Positions 23,762 to 33,859 of a DNA stretch of 64,000 bases are shown here, piece by piece (the stretch's first letter is position 1; each line of letters opens with the position of its first letter). A model generated the notes under the pieces. The model saw nothing but the letters and a program-made list of their open reading frames with translations, was not told the origin of the DNA and ran no database searches. A program made the position numbers and the translations under genes. This stretch comes from Chlorella sorokiniana (taxonomy: Eukaryota > Chlorophyta > Trebouxiophyceae > Chlorellales > Chlorellaceae), in NCBI GenBank assembly GCA_025917655.1, contig CP084616.1:1798001-1862000 (forward strand). The letters run 5' to 3'.

Positions 23762-24641
23762 CGCATACTCGCCAGACTTCCTCTTCATGTGGCCCAACGC
23801 GCGGTGGGTGGAGGCTGGGAACTGGTGGGGGAGGGAGGCCTGGCGTGGGGTCAACGTGGGGACGGAGGTGTGCTTCCGTCTGCAGCCTGTCATGCACATG
23901 GCCCAAGGCGGAGGGGGAAATGCCCCACAGCCCCTCCCCGCCTTTTCCGGCTCTGTCGTCCCTGCCCTGCCCACCGCTCAAGATCCACTCTCTGAGCCCC
24001 CACAGCATCGGTTACACAAGAAGACGCCCTCCCAATTAGAAAGCCCCCCCCGCTCGCCTCGCGCAGAATCAGCGTGATGGGCGGCGAGCAGGCGGCCGCC
24101 GTGCTGCACCTTGTGGAAAGCGAGAAGCGGCAGCGCGAGGGGCGGCCCTGGGCGGCGGAGGAGCAGGAGGAGTTCAAGCGGCGCATCCGGGACAGGCGCG
24201 TGCGCATCATGCCTGCGCGTCCCAGCATCCCGCTGGCTCGCGCTGGCGTTGCACCTGCTTGAAATCCCAGCATCCCCCTGGTATTTTTCTGGCATTGCAC
24301 CTGCTTGAAACCCCAGCACCCTGCTGGCTGGGGCTGGGGCTGGGAGAGTCTAGTCACCCTGCTTTGCTGGAGTTGTGGGAGGCGGCTGGCTGGGGCTGGC
24401 ATGGCTGCCGAGCCCTCCCCCTCCCCCATCCCCCCTCCCTTCCCGCCTCTCGCTGCAAACCTCCCCCGGTTCTCCAAAGCTGCAGGTACGATGCGGAGGG
24501 GCAGCCCTCCTTCGCCTCCGCGCGCCTGTGGGACGACGGCGTGATCGCGCCGCAAGACACGCGCGCGGTCCTGGGCCTGGCGCTCGCCGCCGCGGCGCAC
24601 CGCCCCCGCAGCGCTCCCGCTACGGCGTCTTCCGCATGTGA
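18860..24641 (+). CDS. MCCB: Methylcrotonoyl-CoA carboxylase beta subunit, mitochondrial
   Basis: Carboxyltransferase subunit of MCC (EC 6.4.1.4): moves CO2 from biotin on the alpha subunit to 3-methylcrotonoyl-CoA in leucine breakdown, in mitochondria. Seventeen exons: 18860-18978, 19144-19223, 19367-19441, 19779-19855, 20053-20152, 20559-20660, 21007-21080, 21238-21344, 21543-21651, 21882-22052, 22372-22466, 22793-22862, 23097-23182, 23426-23518, 23698-23803, 24067-24195, 24486-24641. Exon 1 gives an Ala/Arg-rich presequence. Marks in order: [145 protein letters not shown] and terminal RYGVFRM. Introns 1, 2, 3, 7 and 16 have GC donors. One-base gaps break the frame near 19426, 21598, 23697 and 24605. 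Confidence 0.96.
20416..20493 (+). repeat. 30-bp tandem repeat, about 2.6 copies
   Basis: Copies at 20416-20445, 20446-20475 and a partial one at 20476-20493 differ by one base over the shared part. It lies in MCCB intron 5, just upstream of a CA-rich tract leading to the acceptor at 20558. Confidence 0.85.
20661..20815 (+). repeat. G/T-rich intron start with many G runs
   Basis: The first about 155 bases of MCCB intron 6, after the donor, are made of GGG-GGGGGG runs with T and very few A or C. The RNA could form G-quadruplexes. Confidence 0.7.
23617..23696 (+). repeat. (CA)n microsatellite abutting a splice acceptor
   Basis: About 40 CA units broken by GGCAGG near 23655-23660. It runs right up to the AG of MCCB intron 14, replacing the usual pyrimidine tract. 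Confidence 0.95.
24220..24340 (+). repeat. Imperfect about 45-bp tandem repeat in intron
   Basis: Units at 24220-24264, 24265-24310 and a partial one from 24311 share CCCAGCATCCC...TGCACCTGCTTGAAA with changes. They are in MCCB intron 16, followed by GGCTGG repeats. Confidence 0.75.
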
Positions 24642-24747
24642 GCGAGGGCCGCGCGTGCGTGTGGAGCCGCGCAGGCTGGTGGCACTCCCTCTACTCTCGC
24701 CTGCCCGGGGTTCTGAGCCCGGCTGTGCGGCCGCCTGGCGCGATGCT

Positions 24748-24752
24748 TTACA
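24748..24752 (-). promoter_or_regulatory. Candidate polyadenylation signal (TGTAA on minus strand)
   Basis: TTACA on the + strand, 226 bases beyond the stop of the minus-strand hydrolase gene at 24978, in the convergent space shared with MCCB. Confidence 0.35.
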
Positions 24753-24977
24753 CTGCGCCCTGGCAACTTGTTTGTTGCGACAGTTTGTTGCGGAAAGGCT
24801 TCGCAAGCATGCGCTGGTAATGACATTGCGGCCGCCTGCGCCAATAGAGCCGCGCTGCGGCAGCCGGCGAGCAGCTGCGTTTCGGGGTGCACCCTGCGCC
24901 TGCTCCGCCACCCTGTCGCCGCAGCTCCCCGCCCGCCCCCGGCCGCGCTGCCCTTTGTCGCCCGTCGCCTCCGCTGC

Positions 24978-26369
24978 TCAGGCCAGGTAGCGCTGCAGCT
25001 GCAGCCGCACGCAGCTCAGGAATATGTCTTGCCCCATGGAGGCGGGGTGCAGCCCGTCTTTGAAGAGGTAGGGGTCGGTTGGGTCCAGGTCAGCGCCGCA
25101 GTCCACGTAGGCGGCGCCGTGGCGTGCCGCCAGCTCAGCGTACTGCTCGTTGGTTTGCGGTACCACATCCTCCCCAACTCCCGCCACGACGTGGGCAGCA
25201 GCCCCAGCACGACCACCTGTTGTACATGGGGGTGGGGGGGCGGGGCTTGATCAGTGGAGGGAGCGGAACCCAGGCTGTGAGAGGGGCCACCAACGGCGGA
25301 CGGCCCTGGCAGCGGCGGCAGCACACCCGAACGCTGGCCCCCAAGAACCCGCGAGGGGCCCTCGCAGCGCTGAGGCTGCTGCTGCTCAAGGCCGCCTGCC
25401 ACCGCCCTTCCTTTGGCGGGCTGGCCAGCCGCGGCCGCTTCCCCGCATGCACCACCCCAGCACGCACACGGCCGCTTGCTCCACAAGCACCCCTGCACTC
25501 GCCTGTGTGTCCGGCCAAGCTGAGCGCATCCAGCCCACCAGCCAGTCCAGGTGCCCAGCCGGCGGCGGCAGCCCCTTTTCCGGCAGGATGTTGTTGGCCC
25601 CGATGAGCAGCGCGGCGACGCGGGCGGCGGCGCGGGCCGCTCGCCGCCTGCGAGGATGCGGGCGGCCAGGTGGCCCACAGAGGAGCCGCACATGCCGAGG
25701 GGCAGGGCCTGCAGGTCGCCAAAGTGCCGCTGGAAGCTGCCCTCCTGGTGGAAAGAAGCCGTCATGGAGTCGCCGTAGAGCATCAGGTCCAGGCGGCGGC
25801 CGGCGGCGGCGGCCTCCGCCACGCTCGTCGCCGCCTCGCCCTGCTGCCGCGCCTGCCCCCCACACTCCTCCTTGGCCGGCAGGAAGGCCCAGCCCGGCAG
25901 AGCGGAGTCGGCGTGCACGCGAACTGCTTGCGGCATGGGAAGCGGGGCGGGCGCCGGGCGGGCGCGGGGCCCGTCGGGCGGCTGAGGGGGCCGGCAGCGG
26001 CGCGCTGCTCGGGGCTGGCAGCGGCAGGCTGCTGGGGCGCGGCTGCGGGGGCTTGCTGCGTCGAGCTGGCTGGTGCTGCTGCGGGGAGAGCCTGCGGGGT
26101 GCCGCCAGCTGGCGCAGCACGCCCAGAAGCACGGCTAGGGTGGCCGAGGGGGCGCTGATTCCTGAGCACTGCGAGCAGGGTGGTGGGGAAAGACGTTGTG
26201 CTACTGGCTAGACTCGGAGAAGGGCTGAATGTTCAGGAGAGGCGGGCGGATGAAGCGAGGCTGGTGGCGGCGGCGGCGGTGGCAGCGGCAGATACCTGGC
26301 GTGGGCTGTCAAGGTTAGGAGCAGCGTGAGCAGCGCCGCAAATCTGTGGAACCGCATGCGGCTTCTCAT
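24978..26369 (-). CDS. Secreted SGNH/GDSL-type esterase or lipase
   Basis: Hydrolase of the SGNH fold, likely an esterase acting outside the cell or in the secretory path; substrate not predictable. Exon 1 (26296-26369) is a clean signal peptide: short basic start then [14 protein letters not shown]. Exon 2 (from 26161 down to about 25560) has a Pro/Ala-rich linker, then block [12 protein letters not shown] with the Ser nucleophile, block [17 protein letters not shown], and block [17 protein letters not shown] with the oxyanion Asn. The last exon (24978-25216) has [30 protein letters not shown] and block [13 protein letters not shown] with the catalytic Asp and His. All four SGNH blocks are present in order. 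Frame breaks sit near 25935, 25635 and 25170. Two ATGs (26369 and 26357) could start it. Convergent with MCCB. Confidence 0.85.
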
Positions 26370-27398
26370 CGGGCTGTCAGTTGCAGAGGCTGTGCAAGAC
26401 CTCCCGCCCTCGAGCTCGGAGCACCTCCGTTCCGCAGTTGGTGGTCCCCGCAGCGGTCGTGTGTCACTATCAGGACGAATGCGAGCGATGACCGCCGCAG
26501 AGACTGCCTACCGTCGTCAACTGCCTGGCGAGGATCTCAACATGCCACTCCTGGGTACGTGTTCGGGCTAAATTGACGCTTCACGCACCAGAGTGAAACG
26601 GCTCGGAAACAACCGCCTTCAATGGTTCGCTGGCTGAAGCTGCGGTAGCCACGCCAGCGCTGGCGCCTCAGCGCGCTGCTGCAGCTGCAGCGCATCTGCC
26701 AGCACTGCGGCCGCATGCTACACGCAGGCTGGCTGCACCCCGCTGCTCTATTTGCTCCCTCAACACAACGTAAATACATTATCGGCTAGTTGAGTAACGG
26801 GGCTATGTGTGTGTTGTGCAGGGCACGCACTACCGTTGCCCCCAGATGAGTAGGTGCGGCCAAGACTTGACTGCTGGGCACGCTGAGCTGGCGCCTTTCC
26901 TGAGGTGCTGCCAGGAGCTGAATCACTTCAGAGATCAAGCTGAAACGATCGCGGCCTTAATCTGCAGAGGTAGGGCAGGAGGAGCTGAAGCTTGCACAAG
27001 TGGGTGTGGTGGGCGGCAGCGGTGAAGAGGCCGCAATGTTGGCAGGGTGGAGAAACCAGAGGAACAGGCATCATTCACACGGCAGCATAGTGGTTTAAAG
27101 TGTTATATGGCTGTTGACAAGGTTTTCCGTATGAGGGGAAGCGCAGCTGGCTGACCCTGCCGGGCGCCGGCGGGCCCCGGGAAGCGCCACGCGGGCGAAG
27201 CTTGCACACAATGTGCGAGCATGCCAGCTTACATGAGGCTCGTGCATACTGCATGCTCCTGCCGCGCTTCTTTCAGCCAACGCCGGACCTGCCGACGACG
27301 TCTTGTCTGCGCGAACTTGAAACGACTTGCTGCTGGCACCGTCACGACACTCTCCTTCGCCGACCAATCCGCTCGACAGCGCCCTAGGACGCCGAATC
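26370..27398. other. Divergent intergenic region
   Basis: Between the starts of the hydrolase (-) and the plastid membrane protein (+). Noticeably less GC-rich than the genes. Short open frames exist on both strands but none shows a motif or splice structure. Should contain both promoters. Confidence 0.5.
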
Positions 27399-28125
27399 AT
27401 GCCCGCATTCGCCGTCGCCCCCATTGCCGACGCCTTTGCCACCGCCCCTCGCGGAAGCGGCGTTCTGCCGGCACGGCGCCTCCGCCAGCCCCTCGCCCCG
27501 CTGCTCCAGCGGCGGCAGGCAGCCAGGCCTCGCCCCGCCTCTCGGGCGGGAACGCTGGCCGTGCGCTCGGAGCTCTTCTCCTTCCTGTCAGTGCCCTCTG
27601 TTGTGCGCATGGTGAGCCTGACCCAGCGGCCGCCGCCGCTGCCGGTTTGCCGCTACGCTGCCGCTTTGACGCTACGCCGCTGCTGCTGCGGCTTGCCCGA
27701 CCCTTGCTGGCGCTGCTTTCCTCCCTGAAGCTTCTGGCAGGGGTGCTGTTCTACACGTCGGCCAACTACGTCGCCTATCGGGGCCTGATCAAGAATGTGA
27801 GACGCGGCGCCTGCCCGAGCGCCGCCGCAGCCCGCAGCGGGGTTGGTTCGGCCGGTGCTGCATGCGCGCACGCCCAGCCCACAGCCGCACAGCCTGCATG
27901 GAACAGGGCACATGCGAGCGGGCCCCTGTGCGCCGGCAAGCCACAAGCCGTGGCTTTGCGCATGACCTCCCCCTCCTCCCCCCGTGCTTTGTGCCGCAGA
28001 CCGAGAATGTGCTCAAGGAGCGGGAGGGCCGGGCAGAGGCGCGGCGAGCGGCGGTGGACCGCCTCGGCCCCCGCAGCGGCGGCGATGCCGAGCCGCAGCC
28101 AGAGGAGAGGGAGAAGAAAGAATGA
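27399..28125 (+). CDS. Small, probably plastid-targeted, single-pass membrane protein
   Basis: I do not recognise the family. Exon 1 (27399-27611) starts MPAFAVAPIADAF and is rich in Ala, Arg and Pro without acids for about 50 residues, like a chloroplast transit peptide, then SELFSFLSVPSVVRM. Exon 2 (27741-27796) gives GVLFYTSANYVAYRGLIKN, part of a membrane or amphipathic segment. Exon 3 (28000-28125) gives a charged helix TENVLKEREGRAEARRAAV and a tail ending EEREKKE. Joining exons 1 and 2 in frame needs one more G at the donor (ATGGTGAG), matching other one-base gaps in this window. The encoded protein is about 130 residues, near 80 after transit-peptide removal. An alternative without the first intron gives a longer hydrophobic run (LLRLARPLLALLSSLKLLAG). 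Confidence 0.6.
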
Positions 28126-28963
28126 GGGGCCTGCCGGGGCTGCCTGCCCCTCCCAAACCGTGATGCTGCCCGATAATCAAAACCGGCGGCTGTGCTGTAT
28201 GTTGTATTCCCTCCAATCTGTACCCCCGCACCATCCCACATCCTTGCCCGCCGGTTTTGTACTCCCATCTCCTGTGCCAAGTGCACGCGAAACGCCCACG
28301 CCTGCAATGCACCACCCCTGCTGAATTCTTTTGAGCCGACACTGAGAGTCGATACGAGCGACGGCGGCAGAGCCGCCGCTCTCAACCCATCCCCACCCGA
28401 TTGCCGAGTGTATGACAGCCGCCCTGGCAGTGCCAGTGTTTAAAAGCAAGGAAGGCACCTAAAGCGCGCAGCAGGCAAAGGAAAGAGCAAGCAAACCAGA
28501 AGAAGGGGGTTGGGGGGGGTTGAAAGGGGAATTCTGCGATGACCAGCGGCGCAAGTGCCAGCGGTGCGGCAAGCAGCAACGGGGCTTGCAGCGAACGCCG
28601 GGCAGGCGGCCTGGGTCAAAGGAAGCGGGGTTGATTCGGCACGGAGGGCTGGATTTGAGAGCTGGAGGTTGGGAAAAAGGGTCCCCCAAAGCAGCAGGGA
28701 CGAGCGAGGCCAGCAGGTTAGGTCAGGGCCGCAGCGTCAGCACGGCAGGGGGAGAAGAAAGCCAGAAAGAGCGATGCCCCAAAACCGGGGCTGCAGAACA
28801 GCGGGGGAGCAGGTGGGAGGAGCGAGGAGGGGCTGCAAGTACCAGCCCGTCGAAAAACTTGCTGCACGCCGTAAGGGGTGCATGGACCGAGCACTTGGCA
28901 CTGCGGCCAAGCGCGCTGGCGCAGGTGACGAAGCGTGCTCCGTTCCGACAGCAGGCGCCCAGC
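28126..28963. other. Convergent intergenic / 3' UTR region
   Basis: Lies between the end of a + gene and the end of the AP2 gene. Open frames continue on both strands but lack motifs. Nothing else seen. Confidence 0.4.
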
Positions 28964-31960
28964 CTACGTCGCCGCCTCCACGCCGCGCGCCCCTGCACGG
29001 ACGCCTGGCAGCGCCGGCGCATCCGGCGGCTCCGGGCTGCTGCTGCTGCTGGCGCGCAGCGGCTCTGCTGCTGCCGCCCCTGCTGCGGCTGCCGCGCGGG
29101 GGAGCAGGCTGGCAGGGAGGAGGGCGCTGCGGGCGGGCCGTCCAGCTGCCGCTTCAGGCTGGCAAACGCGGAGGCGGCCACGGAGCGGGCGAGCGCCGCG
29201 TGCGGAGTGAGCGCCGCCGCCGCCGCTGAGGGCGTGCCGGCCTGGCGCTCGCATTCGTGGAACGCCAGCAGGGCGGGCACCGCCAGCGGCAGCACGGCGG
29301 CGCCGCCGCCGCCCCGCGGCGTGCCCCCCAACCAGGGCCGCCAGCGAGGGCGAAGTGGGCAGCGCGCCCGCGGCGGCGCTGCCGGGCCGCCCGATGGGCT
29401 GTACCGTCAAGATGGGCGGCACCACGGGGCGGGCAGCACCGGAAGCTGCAGCGGCGCAATCGGCAGCGCAGGCACCGCCGCCCGCCGCGGGCTGCACACC
29501 GCCGCCTGGGCTGCCGCACGGCCGGCCGCAGCGCCCGCCGCCGGCAGCACGGCAGCTCCGCTGCCGCCGCTGCTGCTCTCGCTGAGGCTGGCGGCCGCGG
29601 CGCCGGCCGCGGCGGCGGAGGCGCCGGGGGTGCCGGCGGCGGCGGGGGCGCGGGTGCGGCGACCACCAGCCCCGGCTGCAGCTGCATCAGCTGCTGCGGC
29701 CAGTTCTCGGGCAGGTAGACGGGCATGCGGTCGGCGCCGCCCATGCCCTTGGGGCAGATCTCTCTCATGACTGCAGCAGGGCGGCGGCGGCGGTGGCGTG
29801 GGCGGTGTCTGTTTCAGTGGCAAGGGCAAAGTGTGGTGTGCATTGGAGGTGAGGGGAATGTGGTGTGCGTTTGTGGTAGGAGGCAGAGCAGTGCAGCAGG
29901 TCATCGGGCTGGGCGGCAGGCAGGTGCGCATGCGTCTGCGCACACAGCGCAGCACGGGACAGCGCAGCACGGCACAGCGCAGCACGGGACAGCGCAGCCC
30001 CCGCAGCACGGGACAGCGCAGCACGGCACAGCGCAGCACAGGACAGCGCAGCCCCCTGCAGCACGGGACAGCGCAGCACAGGACAGCGCAGCCCCCCGCA
30101 GTACGGGACAGCGCAGCACAGGACAGCGCAGCCCCCGCAGCACGGGACAGCGCAGCGCGGCGCGGGCGGCGCCGCACCCAGCGGGCCGGTCGTGTCGAGG
30201 GCGGGAAGTTGCACTTGGCGGCGTGGCCCTTGATCTGGCGCTTGCGGATGTCGTACACAACAGCCGCCTCCTCCGCGCTCTCAAACGTGCCCAGCCACCT
30301 GCGGGGGGTTGGGGGTGGCGAGGAGGGTGGGTACGTGTGTGTGTTTAAGGCGGGGCGGCAGGCAGAGTGCAATTGCTGGACGGAGCAACGAATAGCATAC
30401 GGGTGTTTCTGTGCTGGGGACTTGGAAGGGGAGCGAGTGTGTGCGTGTGCTTTGTTGGAAGGGCGCAAGGGACGTGGCAAGGGGAGGGAGGGGCAGGAGG
30501 TGGCTCAGGGCAGGCGGGCCTCCCCCCCCGCTGGCAGCGGCAGCGGCAGCAGGCAAAGGACATGCATCGACGGCGAGCCAAGCAGCGGCCCTCCTCACTC
30601 GCGCGCCCGGTGTGGGGGTTGCGTATCTCGGCGGCAAAGGAGCCCCAGGGGCGCTTGCGCACGCCAATGTAGGCGGCGGTCTTGGCGGCGGGGGCAGCGG
30701 AGGGCGCGGCTCGCCGCCGCCGCCGCCGCCCGGCCCGCCGCGCCGCGCATGCTTGGGGGTGCCGCCGCCGCGGGGTGGTGCCGCCGCGGGGGTGCCGCGC
30801 TTGGGCGTGCCGCCGGCTCGTGCCGAGCGAGGGGTGCCGCCGCCGCCACGCGGCGTGCTTCCTGCCTCCCAGTCCGCAGCTGCCAGGGAAACCGGGGGAC
30901 GATGCGGCAGCAGGCTGCCGCCGGCCGGTGCCGCTGGCCGCGCCGTCGAAATGCGCGGCGGCGGCGGCGGCAGCAGCGCTGCGCGGCTGCCGCCATGGCC
31001 GCGCGGTCGGCCGCAGCGTGCTCCGCCGCCGCAGCCGCCACTGCGGCCTGCGCTGCTGCCGCGGCTGCCGCGCCGACGTTCGCTGGGGCACTCAGCGCTG
31101 TCGTCGGCGGCGCCGCTGCGGCGGCTGGCGGGCTGTCGCTGCCGCCCGCGGAGGCGGTGTCTGCTGTGGCTGCCTCTCGCGGCGTGCCCAGAGCCAGCAG
31201 CATCTCGGCCTCGGAATGAGTGAGGCTGACAGTGCTCACTGCCCTCGACGCAGGCCGGGGGTCGCACCCAGCGGCTGCCTGGGAGGAGGAGCACGAGGCG
31301 GCGGCGGCGGCGCCGCCGCCCTCGCCCCGCAGCGCTCGCAGCGCGACTGGGAGGAGCCGAGGCGCCGTCTGCTGCTCCCGCTGCTGAATGCTGCTGCTGG
31401 GGGTGGGAATGGCCGTGCTGCAGCTGCTCTTGCTTCAACGCGGCGGCGGCGGGCGGCAGAGGGGGCCGCTGGGTGGTGAGCAGGTGCTGCGTGGAATGCT
31501 GCTCTGCCGCCGCCGCCGCTGCCTCTGCCGCCGCTCCCAGAGGCAGGGGCGGCGAAGGGGAGGGGGAGGGCCCCGACGCCGCTGCCTCAGCCAAGGCTGG
31601 CGCCACGGCGGCGGTCGCCTTGGCTTCCTGCTGTGGCGTCGCCACCGCTGCCTCCGCCGCCGCCGCCGCCGCCGCCGCCGCCTCCTCCTCTGTCTTTAGG
31701 CTGCTCAGCGCTGCGCCGTTGGCCAGGGGCACGGCTGCCGCTTGTGCAGCGGCTGCGGTGGCGGCCGGAGGCGCGAGCGGGGAGCTGGGCTCGCTGCCGC
31801 CGCCCGCCGCCGGCGACAGCTCGCCGCGCCGCCGCTTGGCGCTCGGCGGCTGGCACCCGCTGCTGTCCTGCCAGCCGTCGTCGGCCTGCTGCTGCGGCTG
31901 TGGCTGCTGCTCCTGCAGATTGCAGGGCGCTGCAACGCTGCGGGCGGCCGCAGCACCCAT
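28964..31960 (-). CDS. AP2/ERF-domain transcription factor
   Basis: Nuclear DNA-binding protein with one AP2 domain split over two exons: YIGVRKRPWGSFAAEIRNP (about 30600-30680) and WLGTFESAEEAAVVYDIRK followed by HAAKCNFP (about 30190-30300). The YIGVR, RKRPWG, AAEIR and WLGTF elements fit the ERF-type fold. The N-terminal exon starts at the ATG at 31960: Gln/Ala-rich, KRRRGELSP near residue 45, long Ala tracts, TVSLTHSEAEMLLALGTPRE near 31190, then repeated GGTP and RGGGTP units near 30770-30870. After the domain, one exon from about 29770 reads MGGADRMPVYLPENWPQQL, then Pro/Ala-rich sequence with LLAFHECERQAGTPS and SLKRQLDG; the end at 28964 is a best guess because frames change three or more times. 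The donor after the first half-domain lacks one G. Confidence 0.82.
29945..30165 (+). repeat. GC-rich minisatellite in AP2 intron
   Basis: About ten units of CAGCACGGGACAGCGCAG or CAGCACGGCACAGCGCAG, some spaced by CCCCC, in the intron that follows the AP2 domain. Open through on several frames, which makes Cys- or Gln/Arg-rich artefact frames. Confidence 0.9.
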
Positions 31961-33125
31961 CTGCAGACGCGTGCACGAGGTGGGGGCTACAGGCTTGCCG
32001 CAGTGCTGCTTCTGCTGCGCGTTTGCCCATCCTGCATCTTTGTGGCTGCGTGCAGGGCCGTTCTGCTGCTCGTGAGCGGCTGAGCACGGGGGGAGCCAGA
32101 GAGACCCTCAGCCGGCGCTCGCATGCCGCCGCACGCGCTGCCTAGCCCGAGCCTGACCTCGGTGTGCACCGACCCTGAGGTGGGATGTCTCCGAAAGCCA
32201 CAACCTGCAAAATGGTGGCGGCAGAAGGTCGGCCGAGGGGCCACCAGGCGGCGTCAAAGAGCACGCTGCAATGGCGGCGCCGACCGGAAAACGCCCCCTC
32301 GGTGTTCTGAGGCTCACAATGGTTCGTGAACAGTAATGTAGCACGCAATTGCTCGGGGTAGGCTTCAGAGCCGCCGGCGCGCAAGTTGTGATGGCCGCGC
32401 CCCGACCTTCATTACAAGCATGGGGTTTCCAATGGCGGGATCTTCACATCAAAGTGTCCATGTGGCCGGTGTGGAGGAGGGGGAGGTCGCGCCGCCGCCA
32501 CATCAGCATCCCAGAACGACTCTCCACCCATGTTCCTCCAACGCTCTGTTTGCAGCGGGACTTCAACCTATCAGCCCAAGGAAGGCAGCTTAGCTTGCTT
32601 GCAGGCCGCGGGATGGCCGAGCTAGTCACAAGAAGCGGCCGCCGTCACTCCCAGAGCCGCCTGTTGTGAGGGCTGCGTGCTGGCGCCCAGACTCATGCGG
32701 CAGGTGGAGGTGCATCTGACGAGGCGTGCAGGTGGTATTCTGCTTATGAAGCCATTCTTCTTGTGCTGCCACCCCTTTCCTCTGGGTTGCCACGCCGCTG
32801 AGCGGCGACGGCGAGCCACTCCTGAGGGTGTGCCATGAGCGGCCGGCCGACCCTCGGCCGGAGGTAACTTACGCAAGGCACAGAAATGCACCAGGAACTC
32901 AGCAAACGGCAGGCTTCACCTTTCAGGGGCATGAAGCGGCCCATGCCGTTGTCCCGCTGCCACCAGGCCATCTCGCCAACCCTGTGCCAACCTGCATGCT
33001 GACCCTGGCAGAGGCTCTTCTTTTTCATCTTGCTGTGTGAGCAGGTAATCATTTCCCAGGATCTGCAAGCCACACGCCGCCGACCTCGGAACCTCCTCGC
33101 CTCCTGCCCGAGGCGGACACCGAGC
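31961..33125. other. Divergent intergenic region
   Basis: Upstream of both the AP2 gene (-) and the small two-exon gene (+). The AP2 ATG is directly preceded by CTGCAG, so an intron in its 5' UTR may lie here. A 106-codon + frame at 32349-32669 has no recognisable content. Confidence 0.4.
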
Positions 33126-33463
33126 ATGTCCTACGAGCTCGCCAAGAAATTCGGGCCGCTCCACAAGCCGTATGGTGGGCGATGGCGCGCCACCGCTGCT
33201 CTGCCTTGTCCGGTTGGCCAGCGCCGCCGCTGCCGCTGGCCCCTTTCTCCCTCGTGGCTGAGGCTCCGCCGCTGTCCCACCCAGGAAGCATGCTGCATGC
33301 AGTGCCTGCCAACTCCGATGCCGAGGGCTACCTGGAGGCCGAGAAGCCGGGCCTGAAGCACGTGGCTGTGCGCAGCAGCGGCAGAGACAGCACGTATCGG
33401 CCGCCGGCCAGCAACGTCGCACCGCGGCCGGCGGGCTGGGCGCCCGCAGCCGCCCAGCCCTGA
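33126..33463 (+). CDS. Small two-exon protein of 75 residues, function unknown
   Basis: Exon 1 (33126-33174) encodes MSYELAKKFGPLHKPYG; exon 2 (33285-33463) starts SMLHAVPANSDAEGYLEAE and ends in a Pro/Ala-rich tail WAPAAAQP. GT donor and AG acceptor join in phase (codon split after its first base), and the combined frame is open to a stop, which is the main reason to believe it. No signal peptide or membrane segment; slightly basic and polar. Not recognised. It could also be the 3' end of a longer gene with further 5' exons upstream of 33126. Confidence 0.5.
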
Positions 33464-33859
33464 GCTCAGCTGCTTTCCTGTGGCTGGCCTCAACCCAGCT
33501 GGGTCGAGGTGAATGCTGCGTAAAGCTTGTGTTGCAGTGTGAGGAAATGAACTCAGAAGCCGGTGCGTCATAAACAAACAAATTCAACTGGCGTTGGGAG
33601 CGTGCAAGTCGCGGGGGTGAAACTGTCTCTCGGGTGAAGGGGCACAGGGTTCATCCGGGGGAAGGGAATGACGGCAGAGGGCAGTGCAGGGAGGGCCTGG
33701 TCGCGAGTGGGGTGAGCGAGCCACCTGGAGGGCTGGACAGAACATGCGGCTGGCCTAGCTGCCGCTTGGCAGACATCTGGAATACAATAACGATGACGGG
33801 GATTGGTTCACGGGGCAATCACGGGGCGTCAACTGCCAAGGTGCAGCTCCTTCTGCCCG

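Noticed and set aside
24642-24977. Extra small gene between MCCB and the hydrolase
   Set aside because: Short frames on both strands only; consistent with two convergent 3' UTRs.
30281-31960. Single 559-codon AP2 protein on the minus strand in one frame
   Set aside because: Only the first part of that frame is the real N-terminus; the AP2 domain itself lies in another frame, so the later part is an artefact.
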